Positions 8,050-18,068 of a DNA stretch of 64,000 bases are shown here, one piece after another (positions within the stretch are counted from its first letter, which is position 1; each line of letters starts with the position of its first letter). This stretch comes from Hyphomicrobiales bacterium (GTDB lineage: Bacteria; Pseudomonadota; Alphaproteobacteria; Rhizobiales; Rhizobiaceae): the NCBI GenBank assembly GCA_900472605.1, contig UCJD01000032.1, positions 62,001-126,000 on the forward strand. Reading direction: 5' to 3'. The translations under genes and the position numbers were made by a program. Under the pieces are notes generated by a model. That model did no database searches. It saw only the letters and a list, made by a program, of their open reading frames with translations, and was not told the origin of the DNA.

Positions 8050-9308
8050 GATGCCTTCTGCCACTCCTGCTGGAACAGTTGGCTGAGCTGAGTGATGCTG
8101 GCGTTGTAGTCGAAGTGGCTACGCACGCGCATCTCGGCGGCGTCGCCCAACCTCCGCCGCAAGCCGGGATCGCGAATAGCTGTCTCGAGTGCCTTCGCCA
8201 GAGCCTGCGGATCATCGGGTTCGACCAAAAGCCCATTCTCACCATCGACCAGAAGCTCGGGAACACCGGACACGGAGGTGGAAATGCAGGGCAAACGTTG
8301 GCTGGACGCCTCGACGAGAACGTTCGGCAGCCCATCGCGATCACCATTGGCCGCGATTCGGCAGGCGAGCGCGAAGAGATCGGCGCGGCGATAGTGATCC
8401 AGGACCTCTTCCTGAGCCAGCGCACCTTTCCAGGTTATGCGCTCGGAGAGTTTTAGGTCGCTGGCCAATGCCTTCAGCTTTGCCAGTTCGTCGCCACCTC
8501 CGATATGTTCGAAATGCCAGTTCAAATCACTGGGCAATAGTGCCAGCGCGCGCAGCAAGGTGTCATAACCCTTCTTCTCGACCGCGCGCCCGACACTGAG
8601 CAGGAAAACGGGTTTCGTCGGGTCGCTGCCGTCCTGACCGGATCGCTCGCCGGGGAAATGGCCGAAACGCGCGAGATCGAGCCCGTGATAGCTGAGATGC
8701 ACGGCATCCTTGCGCGGTGTCAGCGTGCGCATGTGCTGATAGCCATTGCGGGTGCAGGTTACCGCCCATCGAGCGCTGGAGAGCTTTTCCGTCAGCTCCC
8801 AGTCGGGCGATGTCCAGATATCCTTGGCATGCGCCGAGCACGTCCACGGCACACCGGTCAAAAGGCTCGCATACTCGGTGACGGAGGCCGGCGTATGGAT
8901 AAAGTGGGCATGCAGCCATTGTCCGCCATCGGGCCATTCACGGGCGAGCACCATTGCCTGGCCAAGCCGGCGGAAGCGATTGCGCGAGATATCACGCGGC
9001 ACGTCCCTGAGAAAACGCTTGATCAGCGCGCGGAAGCCGGGCTTGCCGAAACTGGCAAACAGTCCCTTCAGCACGCGCAGCGGCTCTTCGTGCAAATATT
9101 CCGGCAGATACACGACACGCGCCTTGATCTCGTCATGGACAGGATGGCGCTTCTTGTCGGTTGGGCGGCGCATGGAAATCAGGGTCAGGTCGAACCCGGC
9201 CTTTTCCAGCCCCAGCAATTCCTGCGCGATGAAGGTTTCCGAAAGGCGCGGGTAGCCCTTCAAGACGACAAGCAGTTTCCGGCGTGGCGGCAACGATAAG
9301 ACTTTCAC
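8046..9308 (-). CDS. Glycosyltransferase family 4
   Basis: This 420-aa retaining GT4-type enzyme resembles colanic-acid or exopolysaccharide glycosyltransferases. The N-terminal half carries VVLKGYPRLSETFIAQE. The C-terminal half carries the donor-binding segment GLPNVLVEASSQRLPCI and GVPELLVDGENGLLV; the DGLPNVLVE stretch is the EX7E region. The start is a GTG at 9308, overlapping the previous stop as GTGA, so the three glycosyltransferases are translationally coupled. It probably acts at the cytoplasmic face of the membrane on a lipid-linked or nascent glycan. Specificity cannot be read from sequence. Confidence 0.85.
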   Translation of the reverse strand: MKVLSLPPRRKLLVVLKGYPRLSETFIAQELLGLEKAGFDLTLISMRRPTDKKRHPVHDEIKARVVYLPEYLHEEPLRVLKGLFASFGKPGFRALIKRFLRDVPRDISRNRFRRLGQAMVLAREWPDGGQWLHAHFIHTPASVTEYASLLTGVPWTCSAHAKDIWTSPDWELTEKLSSARWAVTCTRNGYQHMRTLTPRKDAVHLSYHGLDLARFGHFPGERSGQDGSDPTKPVFLLSVGRAVEKKGYDTLLRALALLPSDLNWHFEHIGGGDELAKLKALASDLKLSERITWKGALAQEEVLDHYRRADLFALACRIAANGDRDGLPNVLVEASSQRLPCISTSVSGVPELLVDGENGLLVEPDDPQALAKALETAIRDPGLRRRLGDAAEMRVRSHFDYNASITQLSQLFQQEWQKAS

Positions 9309-10513
9309 TCGGCGCCGACGACGGATAGATGGCGGCCACGGTTGTCGAGCCAGCTGCCGACTGTCTCGGAGATATGGTTGAGACCTTCAAGCCGCATGTT
9401 GGACCCGCTCATGGAGGGCGGCTGGCGGTGCGGCAGGCGCTTCAGCGCGTCGGCCATGACGGCGGCGTCAGCTGATGCTTCCGGCAAAAGCATCTCGACA
9501 AGACCAAGCTCGCTGGCGCGCTGCGCGCGCAACAGTTGCTCTTCGCGCGGCTTGACGCGGGGCACGATCAGCGCCGGCTTGTCGAAGGAGAGGATTTCGC
9601 AATAGGTGTTGTAGCCCCCCATGGCCACCACACCCGCCGCGCCGGCGATCAGCTCTTCCATGTTGTTGTCGAATTCGATCACCTGAATATAGGGGATTTT
9701 CGACCCTTTCTGTACCAGCGCGGTTCGCTCCGCTGCCGGCATGTACGGTCCGAGCACGACCAACGCCTTTTGCTGTAATGTCGGATCCTGCTCGTAGGCA
9801 TTCATCACGTCGTGCACCAGATCGGAGCCATCGCCGCCGCCACCCGTCGTGACCAGAAGATAGTCGTCGCTGCGAGCATTGATCGAGGTCTTGTTGGTCG
9901 AGACGCTGCGCTGCAGGAAGCCCACGAAATCCATTTTGCGGCGAACGCTGGCAGGCACGTCCAGTCCAACAAGCGGATCGTAGAAATCGGGCGGTCCATA
10001 GACCCAGATCGAATCGTAGTATTGATCGATCTTCTGCATCACGCCGTTCTTCTTCCACTCGGCGTCGAGAAGGTGAGGGGCGTCCATGATCTCGCGCAGG
10101 CCAAGCACAAGTGTCGTGCCGCGCGCCTTAAGATAGTTCAGCGTCTCCTCGACCTCGCCCTTCAACCCCATGGGCTCCTTGTCGACGATGAAGATGTCGG
10201 GCTGGAACGTCTCGGCCGTGTGGCGGATGATCGATTCACGCATCTTCAGCGTATCCTGAAGATCGATATGGCTTGCCATCGACGTATATTCGCCGTTTCG
10301 CAGCTTGATGACGCTCGGCACCTTCACGAAGTCGACGCGGGCGCGATAGTCGAATGCACCTGCAATCGTCGCGCCGGAAATGATCAGGATGTTCAGGCCG
10401 CGATAATCCTCGACCAAGGCGTGCGCGATGGTGCGACACCGTCGCAGATGGCCGAGCCCGAACGTGTCGTGGCTGTACATCAGGATGCGTGCGTCTTCCA
10501 GGCGCCGGGCCAT
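9305..10513 (-). CDS. Glycosyltransferase-like protein, COG4671/MurG type
   Basis: The protein begins MARRLEDARILMYSHDTFGLGHLRRC; the GLGH loop is the hallmark of this predicted GT-B family. The C-terminal half has VVAMGGYNTYCEIL followed by RVKPREEQLLRAQR, a donor-site pattern shared with MurG. I chose the ATG at 10513 because GGAAGGA lies six bases upstream. Starts at 10519, 10537 and 10540 are also in frame. It is the first of three overlapping glycosyltransferase genes and follows the ABC permease gene after 86 bases, so it probably shares that transcript. Confidence 0.8.
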   Translation of the reverse strand: MARRLEDARILMYSHDTFGLGHLRRCRTIAHALVEDYRGLNILIISGATIAGAFDYRARVDFVKVPSVIKLRNGEYTSMASHIDLQDTLKMRESIIRHTAETFQPDIFIVDKEPMGLKGEVEETLNYLKARGTTLVLGLREIMDAPHLLDAEWKKNGVMQKIDQYYDSIWVYGPPDFYDPLVGLDVPASVRRKMDFVGFLQRSVSTNKTSINARSDDYLLVTTGGGGDGSDLVHDVMNAYEQDPTLQQKALVVLGPYMPAAERTALVQKGSKIPYIQVIEFDNNMEELIAGAAGVVAMGGYNTYCEILSFDKPALIVPRVKPREEQLLRAQRASELGLVEMLLPEASADAAVMADALKRLPHRQPPSMSGSNMRLEGLNHISETVGSWLDNRGRHLSVVGAE

Positions 10514-10599
10514 GGACATTCCTTCCGGGCTATACATCATCTAGCACCGCCGCTTCCAACGGCGCTGGCGACGGATCGGGGAGGATCGGTCGCCGGCCG

Positions 10600-11772
10600 T
10601 TATTTGTAGGGATCAGCCGCATCGCGCAACCCGTCTCCCAGAAAGTTGAACGCCAAAATCACCAAGACCACCGGTATAATGGGGAAAAGCAACCACGGAT
10701 AGAACGCAATGACACTTACGCTCTTGGCTTCCGTGAGCAGAATACCCCAGCTGGTGATCGGTGGGCGAAGGCCAAGCCCGAGGAAGCTCAGCGCGGTCTC
10801 GCCGAGGATCATGCTGGGAATGGAAATAGTTGCCGAGGCGATCAGGTGGGACATGAAGCCCGGCACGAGATGCCGCCCGATGACGCGCGGTGTGCTCGCG
10901 CCCATCAATTGGGCGGCCTGCACGTAATCTTCCTCGCGCAACGCCAGCAGCTTGGAGCGCACGGCGCGCGCCAGGCCTGTCCAGTCAATGATACCGAGAA
11001 TGATCGTGATGCCGAAGTAGATGACCAGCGGGCTCCACGTTACCGGCATGATCGCCGCCAGCGCCATCCACAAAGGCAGGCTCGGAAGCGATTGCAGCAC
11101 TTCGATCAGGCGCTGAACGATCAGGTCGAACACGCCGCCGCGATAACCGGCGAGGCCCCCGATGACGATGCCAAGGCAGAAGCTGATCGAGATGCCAATG
11201 AGACCGATCGTCAGCGAGATGCGAGCGCCATAGAGAATACGCGACAGTACGTCGCGACCCAACCGGTCGGTTCCAAGTAGGAACATCTGTCCGCCCTCGG
11301 CCGGGCAGACGAGATGCAGGTTTGAATCGAACGCGCCCCAGAATTTATAGGCATCGCCACGGCAGAAGAAGCGGATGGGCTGCACATCGTCAGGCTTGTC
11401 GCTGTAGAGCCTGTGCAGCGTATCCATATCCAGCGACATGGTGCGGCCATAGACAAACGGGCCGACGAACTTGCCGTCATGGAACAGATGCACGCGCTGC
11501 GGCGGCGAGTGGATGAAGTCGACGTTCTTGGTGTGCAGCCCGTAGGGCGCCACGAATTCCACGACGATGATCATCAGATAGACGGCGATGAGGAAGATGC
11601 CAGAGACCAATGCCAGGCGGTGCTGCTTGAACTTCCACCACATCAGCTGCTTTTGCGAAGCCAAGTGGATGCGCGATTGCGCCGCCGTCATTGATTCCGT
11701 CGCCATCGGATCGAATGGCGCGGTCGAAACATAGTGCGGCATCGGCGCGCCGGGTGGGGGCAAGGGCGACAT
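10600..11772 (-). CDS. Peptide/oligosaccharide ABC transporter permease (DppC/OppC type)
   Basis: This 390-aa inner-membrane permease belongs to the oligopeptide/nickel type ABC importers. It has a cytoplasmic N-terminus and a first helix at about 53-75. A long periplasmic segment (about 76-175) contains FRGD/FWGAFDSNLHLV, then five helices carry the coupling motif GASTPRVIGRHLVPG (EAA loop). The periplasmic insert is typical of the longer YejE-like subfamily. The start overlaps the stop of the upstream permease by one base. With the adjacent permease, binding protein and fused ATPase it forms one importer. Confidence 0.9.
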   Translation of the reverse strand: MSPLPPPGAPMPHYVSTAPFDPMATESMTAAQSRIHLASQKQLMWWKFKQHRLALVSGIFLIAVYLMIIVVEFVAPYGLHTKNVDFIHSPPQRVHLFHDGKFVGPFVYGRTMSLDMDTLHRLYSDKPDDVQPIRFFCRGDAYKFWGAFDSNLHLVCPAEGGQMFLLGTDRLGRDVLSRILYGARISLTIGLIGISISFCLGIVIGGLAGYRGGVFDLIVQRLIEVLQSLPSLPLWMALAAIMPVTWSPLVIYFGITIILGIIDWTGLARAVRSKLLALREEDYVQAAQLMGASTPRVIGRHLVPGFMSHLIASATISIPSMILGETALSFLGLGLRPPITSWGILLTEAKSVSVIAFYPWLLFPIIPVVLVILAFNFLGDGLRDAADPYK

Positions 11773-12770
11773 TATTTGGTGCTCCTGCCTTGCAGGCGAA
11801 TACGCGGGTCGAGGAAGCCGAGGGCGATGTCCGATATCAGCACGCCGATGACATTCAGGAAGGCGAGGAACATCAGGAAGGAACCGGCGAGATACATGTC
11901 CTGGCTCTGAAGCGCCTTGATCAGCATGGGACCAGTGGTTTCGAGCGACAGCACGATCGCCACAATCTCAGCGCCCGAAATGATCGACGGCAGGATCGAG
12001 CCGATATCGGCGACGAAGAAGTTCAGCGCCATGCGGAGCGGATATTTGAGCAGCGCGCGTAGCGGATGAAGCCCTTTGGCGCGGGCCGTCACGACATATT
12101 GCTTCTGCATCTCGTCCAGCAGATTGGCGCGAAGCCGTCTGATCATGCCTGCGGTGCCAGCCGTGCCGACGATGATGACAGGGATCCACAGATGCGAGAG
12201 GATCGATCTCGCCTTTTCCCAGCTCATCGGCTCGGCGAGGTATTTCTGGTCCATCAAATGGCCGATAGACACCCCGAACCAGATGTTGGCGAAATACATC
12301 AGGATGAGCGCCAGCATGAAGTTCGGAATGGCGATACCGAGCAGGCCGAAAAGCGTCAGACCGTAGTCACCCCAGCTGTACTGATGGGTGGCCGAATAGA
12401 TGCCGATCGGAAAGGCGATCAGCCAGGTCAGAAGGATCGTCGTAAAGGAGACCAAAATCGTCAGCCACAACCGATCACCCACGACTTCCGAGACCGGCAG
12501 CTGGTATTCGAACGAATAGCCGAAGTCGCCGTGCAGCATGCCGCCGACCCAGTAGAAATAGCGAACCACAGCCGGCTTGTCGAAGCCGTACTGCTTTCTG
12601 AGCTCTTCGATTTCCTGCAGGTTGGCGCTTTCGCCCTGCGCTCGCAGTTCGGCGATCTGGCTTTCGAAGAAGTCGCCGGGCGGCAGCTCGATGATCGTGA
12701 AAACCAGAGCCGAGATGATAAACAGCGTGGGCACCATGGCGGCGATGCGCCAGAGGATATATCTCAACAT
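11772..12770 (-). CDS. Peptide/oligosaccharide ABC transporter permease (DppB/OppB type)
   Basis: This 332-aa integral membrane permease starts MLRYILWRIAAMVPTLFIIS, the classic DppB/OppB first helix. A periplasmic segment with PPGDFFESQIAELRAQG and MLHGDFGYSFEY precedes the five-helix core, and the EAA-type coupling segment reads YVVTARAKGLHPLRALLKY. It starts 3 bases after the stop of the binding-protein gene. It pairs with the permease at 10600-11772. Confidence 0.92.
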   Translation of the reverse strand: MLRYILWRIAAMVPTLFIISALVFTIIELPPGDFFESQIAELRAQGESANLQEIEELRKQYGFDKPAVVRYFYWVGGMLHGDFGYSFEYQLPVSEVVGDRLWLTILVSFTTILLTWLIAFPIGIYSATHQYSWGDYGLTLFGLLGIAIPNFMLALILMYFANIWFGVSIGHLMDQKYLAEPMSWEKARSILSHLWIPVIIVGTAGTAGMIRRLRANLLDEMQKQYVVTARAKGLHPLRALLKYPLRMALNFFVADIGSILPSIISGAEIVAIVLSLETTGPMLIKALQSQDMYLAGSFLMFLAFLNVIGVLISDIALGFLDPRIRLQGRSTK

Positions 12771-12773
12771 CGC

Positions 12774-14684
12774 TCAGGCCTCCTTGAACCAGAAGCTGTC
12801 GGGCATGTAGATGCCGAGATAGGATGTCGGGTCGAAGCCGTAGAGGCCCTGTTCCGGCACATTTTGCAGTTTCGCCGATTTCAGAATGGGTTGCAGCGTG
12901 CTGTTGATCAATCCGATCGAAAAGACCTGCTGCGTGTAGAGCGACAGCATCTGGTGCCAGATCGCCTCGCGTTCCTCGAAGTGAGAGGTCGCGCCCCAAT
13001 GGCTGAGCAAGCTGACAAGCTGCTCGGCCTCCGGCAGATCAGGCGCTGTGCCAGCCTGCCCGGCGGACAAGTGGTACATGCCCCAAAGCGGCCATTGCAA
13101 CTGGTCATCCATGGTCGGCGCCAGCTGGCTGGGCGACATGTCGGCGGTCGCAACCCCGTTGTCGATGCCGAACCAGATCGACATCATGATGCGCCCACTC
13201 ATGGCGCGGTCACGGAAGACGTCGCGCTGCGAGGTGCGGGTATAGAGCGCGATGCCAACCTCGCGCCAGTGATCGCGCACCAGTTCAAGTACGTCGGTAT
13301 CGAGATTGCTCTCGCCGGCGGTTTCCACCGTGATCTCGGCGCGGCGGCCATCCGGCAGCAGGCGGATGTCTTCGCTGTCGCGCTCGGTCAGCCCGAGTTC
13401 GTCGAGCAGGCGGTTGGCTTCGACGGGATCATGGGCGATGAAGGCGTCGGCATATTCCTGCTTGAAGAGCGGACTATCCGGCAGAACGGTGTCCGCGCTC
13501 GGCTTGCCGAGGCCGTAGAACGCGACCATGTTGATCTCGTGCCGGTCGACGGCGAGCGAAAGAGCGCGCCGGAAGCGCGCCTCCCGGAAAAGCTTGCGCC
13601 AAACGTCGTCGGCGCAGTTGAGGTTGGGCAGTAGCGCCACCCGCGAGCCGCGCACCTGCTTCCAGAGATTGACCTTTACGGGGAAGCGCTTTTCGGCGTC
13701 CTTGAGGTAGGTATAGTCGTTGAAATCGACGCCGGTCGCCTGCAGGTCGGATTCGCCCGCGCCGGCCTTGGCGGCGATGATCGAGGACGAACTGACGCTC
13801 ATGATGAAACGGTCGATATACGGCAGCTGCACGCCGTTCTCGTCGATCCGGTGGAAGAATGGATTGCGCACGAAGACGAACTGTTCCGCCGGCGGCGCTG
13901 TCGTGTTGACCCAGGGGTCGAGCGATGGCAGGTCGGGGTTTTCGGGGCGCGAGGCGCGCGACATCTTGATGTGCAGATCGGCCCATTTCTTGACCCGGTT
14001 CTGCTTCATCAGCGCCGAAAGACGAAAATCGTCCTGATACTTCTTGTGGAACTGCTTCAGGTAGTGCCCCGGCCCGTAGATGACCAGCGGCAGCGGGCCG
14101 GCGAGCGCCGGCATGAAGTTGGGGTTCGGCCGGTCCCAGGTGTAGCGCACGGTGAGGGGATCGAGCACCTCGAAGCGCGGCAGGTTGCCATGCGGGCGAA
14201 GCTCCAGCGCGCCGCCTCCCGGCGTCAGCTCCTTGTTGAGGATGACATCTTCCCACCAGTAGCGGAAATCATCCGCCGTGAACGGCGATCCATCGGACCA
14301 GCGATGCCCTTCACGCAGGTGGAAAGTGAAGACGGCGTCGTTTTCCGAGGTGAAGCCCATCAGGATGTCGGGCTGGAACTGCAGCTTCTCGTCGTAACCG
14401 ACGAGCCTGGAGTAGCCGTAGACCGTCATGTAGCGGATATCTTTCGCGCTGCCGATGATGGTGCGCACAGTGCCGCCGTAGACACCGGGCTGCCGCCCGG
14501 CATTCTTCATGTTGATGATCCTCGGATGGGTCGGCAGGCGCTCCACCATCGGGGGAATGCGATCTGCCCGCAGCCAGTCACGCAGGAATTCGGGCTCGAT
14601 ATCCCGATCTGCCGCAGCTCTTGCAAACGAGGGCGAGACGGCTGCGCCAACCAATCCGCCGATGAAACCACGACGCGTTACCAT
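12774..14684 (-). CDS. ABC transporter substrate-binding protein, family 5, Tat-exported
   Basis: This 636-aa periplasmic solute-binding protein belongs to family 5 (peptide/nickel/oligosaccharide). The true start is the ATG at 14684: AAGGAG lies 8 bases upstream, and the protein begins [20 protein letters not shown], a twin-arginine signal peptide (TRRGF). The open frame continues to 14963, but that part is antisense-like Arg-rich noise inside the ATPase gene. SBP_bac_5 features include GHRWSDGSPFTADDFRYWW and FRRALSLAVDRHEIN. Rhizobial importers of this kind take up oligosaccharides as well as peptides, and the neighbouring glycosyltransferases make a sugar ligand plausible. The start overlaps the ATPase gene's end by 7 bases. 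Confidence 0.9.
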   Translation of the reverse strand: MVTRRGFIGGLVGAAVSPSFARAAADRDIEPEFLRDWLRADRIPPMVERLPTHPRIINMKNAGRQPGVYGGTVRTIIGSAKDIRYMTVYGYSRLVGYDEKLQFQPDILMGFTSENDAVFTFHLREGHRWSDGSPFTADDFRYWWEDVILNKELTPGGGALELRPHGNLPRFEVLDPLTVRYTWDRPNPNFMPALAGPLPLVIYGPGHYLKQFHKKYQDDFRLSALMKQNRVKKWADLHIKMSRASRPENPDLPSLDPWVNTTAPPAEQFVFVRNPFFHRIDENGVQLPYIDRFIMSVSSSSIIAAKAGAGESDLQATGVDFNDYTYLKDAEKRFPVKVNLWKQVRGSRVALLPNLNCADDVWRKLFREARFRRALSLAVDRHEINMVAFYGLGKPSADTVLPDSPLFKQEYADAFIAHDPVEANRLLDELGLTERDSEDIRLLPDGRRAEITVETAGESNLDTDVLELVRDHWREVGIALYTRTSQRDVFRDRAMSGRIMMSIWFGIDNGVATADMSPSQLAPTMDDQLQWPLWGMYHLSAGQAGTAPDLPEAEQLVSLLSHWGATSHFEEREAIWHQMLSLYTQQVFSIGLINSTLQPILKSAKLQNVPEQGLYGFDPTSYLGIYMPDSFWFKEA

Positions 14685-16576
14685 GCGCGCAACTCCTTCG
14701 CGTCGGCGCCTTTTCGCGCACGCACGAAATGCCCGTTGCCGAGGTCGGCATAGTCGAGTTCCGATGCGTCGTCGTGCTCGGCGGTAAAGGTGACGCCCCA
14801 GTTCTGCTTGTCGGCCGCGCCGTTCCTGCGCAACGCCTCGAAATCGAGCGGACGGTCGAGATCGGGGAAGGGCACGGCTGCCAGGAGCGATTTGGTATAG
14901 GGGTGGACGGGATCGCGCAGGATGATCTCGCGCGGCGCGATCTCGACGATGCGTCCCTTGCACATGACCGCGATGCGATCGGCCATGTAATCGACCACGG
15001 CCAGATTGTGCGAAATGAACAGGTAGGTCAGCCCCAGTTCCTTCTGCAGATCCTTCAACAGGTTGAGGATCTGCGCCTGGACCGAAACGTCAAGTGCGGA
15101 GACAGGCTCGTCGAGAATGATGAGCTTCGGCCCGAGCGCCAGCGCGCGCGCGATACCGATGCGCTGGCGCTGGCCGCCGGAGAAGCTGTGCGGATAGCGG
15201 TTGAGATAGCGCTTATCGAGACCGATCGCGCCCATCAGCGCTTCCACCTTGCGGTTGCGCTCCGCGCTGTCGCCGCGATCGTGGATCTCGAGCGGCTCAG
15301 AGAGGATGTTGCGCACGGTCATGCGTGGAGACAGCGACGACACCGGGTCCTGGAAGACCATCTGGATGTTGGTACGCAGCTCCTGAAGATCGTCGCCGGT
15401 GACGGACAGGACATCGACGACGTCCTTGCCGTCGTTGAATATGACCGAGCCGCTGTCCGGCGCCATCGCCCGCATCAGGATCTTGCTCACCGTGGTCTTG
15501 CCGCAGCCGGATTCGCCCACCAACCCAAGGCACTCGCCACGACGAATATCGAAGCTGACATCGTCGACCGCACGAACGCCCGCATGATCGCGCATGCCGA
15601 ACAGGCCGCGGTTGCGTGTCTTGAAGGTCTTGGTGAGGTTGTTGACCGACAGCAACACCTCAGGCCCCGCGACCGCCACCTTGGCTTTCTTCTTACCAAC
15701 GAGGGATTCGAGGTTGACGGGCACGTCGCGCAGCGCCTTCAGGCGTTCGCCTTCTCGCATGTCGAAGTGCGGAACGGCGGCCATCAGGCCCTTGAGATAG
15801 GGATGCTGCGGATTGCGGAAGATCGATTCCACCGGTCCGGCTTCCATGATCTCGCCGTGATAGATCACCACGACCTCGTCAGCCATATTGGCGACGACGC
15901 CGAGATCGTGGGTGATCAAGAGCATGGCCATGCCGAGCTTATGCTGGAGATCGCGCAGCAGTTCGAGGATCTGCGCCTGAATCGTCACGTCGAGCGCGGT
16001 CGTAGGCTCGTCGGCAATCAGCAAAGCAGGGTTGCAGATGAGCGCCATGGCGATCATCGCGCGCTGGCGCATGCCGCCTGACAGCTCGAAGGGGTACATG
16101 TCGAATGTCCGCTTCGGATTAGCGAAGCCGACGAGGCCGAGCATCTCCTCCGTCTTCTGCCGCGCTTCCTTTTTGGTCGCATCGGTATGGATCAGCAGCG
16201 ACTCGCTGATCTGGTTGCCCACCGTGTGCAGCGGCGACAGCGACGTCATCGGCTCCTGGAAAATGGTCGCCATGCGGCGGCCGCGCAGATCGCGCATCTC
16301 CTCGCTGTCGCGGGAATATTTCAGAATATCGGTTGACTTGCCGTCCAGAGGGTCGGTGAAGAGAATGCTTCCGCTAGCCTGGGCGGGATTGGGCAAAATG
16401 CCCATGATACTCTGACTGATGACCGACTTTCCCGAACCGGATTCGCCAACCAGCGCCGTCACCTTGCCGGGCAAGATCCGCAGATTTGCGTTCTTTACGA
16501 CACGCAGTTTGTCGCCGAAAACCGAGAAGGAGATGTCCAGATTTTCGATGCGCAACAGATCGGACGCGGACGCCAT
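14678..16576 (-). CDS. Fused two-domain ABC ATPase of the peptide/oligosaccharide importer (DppD-DppF type)
   Basis: This 632-aa cytoplasmic ATPase holds both nucleotide-binding domains in one chain, as in YejF. The first domain (about 5-265) has Walker A GESGSGKS, signature [15 protein letters not shown] and Walker [13 protein letters not shown]. The second (about 300-570) has Walker [10 protein letters not shown], signature [15 protein letters not shown] and Walker [13 protein letters not shown]. Both domains keep their catalytic residues, in sharp contrast with the exporter at 4010-6724. Each domain is followed by the oligopeptide-type C-terminal motif ([12 protein letters not shown] and [12 protein letters not shown]). 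It is the first transporter gene of the unit, 148 bases after the cyclase gene. Confidence 0.95.
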   Translation of the reverse strand: MASASDLLRIENLDISFSVFGDKLRVVKNANLRILPGKVTALVGESGSGKSVISQSIMGILPNPAQASGSILFTDPLDGKSTDILKYSRDSEEMRDLRGRRMATIFQEPMTSLSPLHTVGNQISESLLIHTDATKKEARQKTEEMLGLVGFANPKRTFDMYPFELSGGMRQRAMIAMALICNPALLIADEPTTALDVTIQAQILELLRDLQHKLGMAMLLITHDLGVVANMADEVVVIYHGEIMEAGPVESIFRNPQHPYLKGLMAAVPHFDMREGERLKALRDVPVNLESLVGKKKAKVAVAGPEVLLSVNNLTKTFKTRNRGLFGMRDHAGVRAVDDVSFDIRRGECLGLVGESGCGKTTVSKILMRAMAPDSGSVIFNDGKDVVDVLSVTGDDLQELRTNIQMVFQDPVSSLSPRMTVRNILSEPLEIHDRGDSAERNRKVEALMGAIGLDKRYLNRYPHSFSGGQRQRIGIARALALGPKLIILDEPVSALDVSVQAQILNLLKDLQKELGLTYLFISHNLAVVDYMADRIAVMCKGRIVEIAPREIILRDPVHPYTKSLLAAVPFPDLDRPLDFEALRRNGAADKQNWGVTFTAEHDDASELDYADLGNGHFVRARKGADAKELRAW

Positions 16577-16724
16577 ACCAATGAAATTCCCCAGTTTTCT
16601 TCGTTCCCGTTACGAAGACACTAGCGTACGGCAATCAGGGTGTCCAGTTGATGACGAACACATTGAAATTGAGGAGATTTCCGCAGTTTTATCCGGCCCA
16701 ACCCAGGCGGCCCGGCCGGAGCGC

Positions 16725-18068
16725 CTACTGCATGAACTTGTCGGCGGTTGGCGCCTTGGCGTGCTTGCGCGCATCGCGGTGCAGGAGGATGACCTGCTCG
16801 GCTTCCGACAGCGCGTCCTGGGGAACGTCCTGGAAGGCCTGCTCCGTGTGCAACTGTGGGGTCGGCGGGTGCGGCTGCAGCACCGTGATCTTCTGGCGCA
16901 CGCCGCGCAGCTTCTCCTCGCCCAGCGTCGTCCATTCGCCGCCGCAATATCCGGCGAAGGCCTGGCTCGCGACGACCTCGCGGGAGTATTTCTTGGTCAG
17001 CGATTGCAGACGCTGGACCTCGTTGACGGCGGAACCGAAAGCGGAAAACGTCAACCGATCCTTCAAGCCGACATTGCCGAACATGACATTGCCGACGTGC
17101 AGGCCGATCCCGTAGGAAATCTTGCCGAGGCCATTGGCTTGCCGCTCGCCGTTGAGTTCCGCGACCCGCGATTGCGCCTGGTGGACGGCTGACAGGGCAG
17201 CCTGACACGCGATCTTCGACGGATCCTTATGCCGGCCGCAGGGATAGACGGCCAGAAAGCCATCGCCGATGAAGCTCAGGATCTCGCCGCCATTGCGGTT
17301 GAACGGCGCCGCGATCGCATCGAAAAACTGGTTCAGCGTATCGATGTAATTCTGGCGTCCTTCCTTCTCTGCGTAGACGGTCGACTGGCGCATATCGCCC
17401 ATGACGAGCGCTGCGCGGATAGTTTCGCCATCGCCGCGTCGGATCTGTCCGTTCAAGACGCGTTTGCCGGCATCGCCGCCGAGATAGGTGGTCAGCATGT
17501 TGTTGGCGAGCTTGCCGAGTACGGCCATCTTGGCGGCAACGGCGAGGTGGTTCTGCATCCGCAGCAAGGCGTCGATCATGTCGTCGGAAAAGCCGGAATG
17601 GCTGTCTGTCGACCACGAACCCATCATGCCCTGTACCGACCCATCGCCGAAGGGCTGCACGAAGGCGAGATAGTCGGTGACCCGTTCGACGCGCAGATCG
17701 GCGAAAATCGGAAACTCCACAGGACCGTCGGCCGGGATATGGCGACGGATATGCTGCAGGTTATTGTCGAGGAGATAGTAGTAGGGGCTTTGCAGGAAGC
17801 GATCGGGCTTCTGCCCCGCCGCATGACGATACCCTTCGATCGTCACGCCGCTTGCACGCCGCCAGGTGAAGCTCAGCGCATCGTACAAGGGATGCAGCAT
17901 CGAGAAGGTGAGGTGAACCCGCGCGATCGGAAGGCCTGCAGCCGCGATGCGCTCGCAGAAGCCGCGAACGATGTTTTCAAGGTCCTCGCCGGCGAGCGAT
18001 GAATTCGTCAGCCACTCAGCAACACGGTCAAGTAGAATTGAAGAAACCCGAGTATCGATCGCGCCCAT
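16725..18068 (-). CDS. Class III adenylate/guanylate cyclase, soluble
   Basis: This protein of about 447 residues has an N-terminal sensor-like domain (about 1-205, no membrane helix, matching the region common in rhizobial cyclases) and a C-terminal class III cyclase domain. The metal aspartates are present in VMGDMRQST (D225) and FIGDGFLAVY (D269). The purine and transition-state segment reads LKDRLTFSAFGSAVNEVQRLQ: the Asn and Arg of the VNxxxR motif are kept, but the usual Asp of GDxVN is Ser. The likely product is cAMP, but specificity is not certain. I favour the ATG at 18068 (MGAIDTRVSS); ATG 18086 and TTG 18104 are also in frame. The gene heads a minus-strand series that ends in a cNMP-binding protein. 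Confidence 0.85.
   Translation of the reverse strand: MGAIDTRVSSILLDRVAEWLTNSSLAGEDLENIVRGFCERIAAAGLPIARVHLTFSMLHPLYDALSFTWRRASGVTIEGYRHAAGQKPDRFLQSPYYYLLDNNLQHIRRHIPADGPVEFPIFADLRVERVTDYLAFVQPFGDGSVQGMMGSWSTDSHSGFSDDMIDALLRMQNHLAVAAKMAVLGKLANNMLTTYLGGDAGKRVLNGQIRRGDGETIRAALVMGDMRQSTVYAEKEGRQNYIDTLNQFFDAIAAPFNRNGGEILSFIGDGFLAVYPCGRHKDPSKIACQAALSAVHQAQSRVAELNGERQANGLGKISYGIGLHVGNVMFGNVGLKDRLTFSAFGSAVNEVQRLQSLTKKYSREVVASQAFAGYCGGEWTTLGEEKLRGVRQKITVLQPHPPTPQLHTEQAFQDVPQDALSEAEQVILLHRDARKHAKAPTADKFMQ

Noticed and set aside
14685..14963. N-terminal extension of the binding-protein frame
   Set aside because: Arg-rich, lies inside the ATPase gene, and a twin-arginine signal peptide with a good ribosome site begins at 14684.
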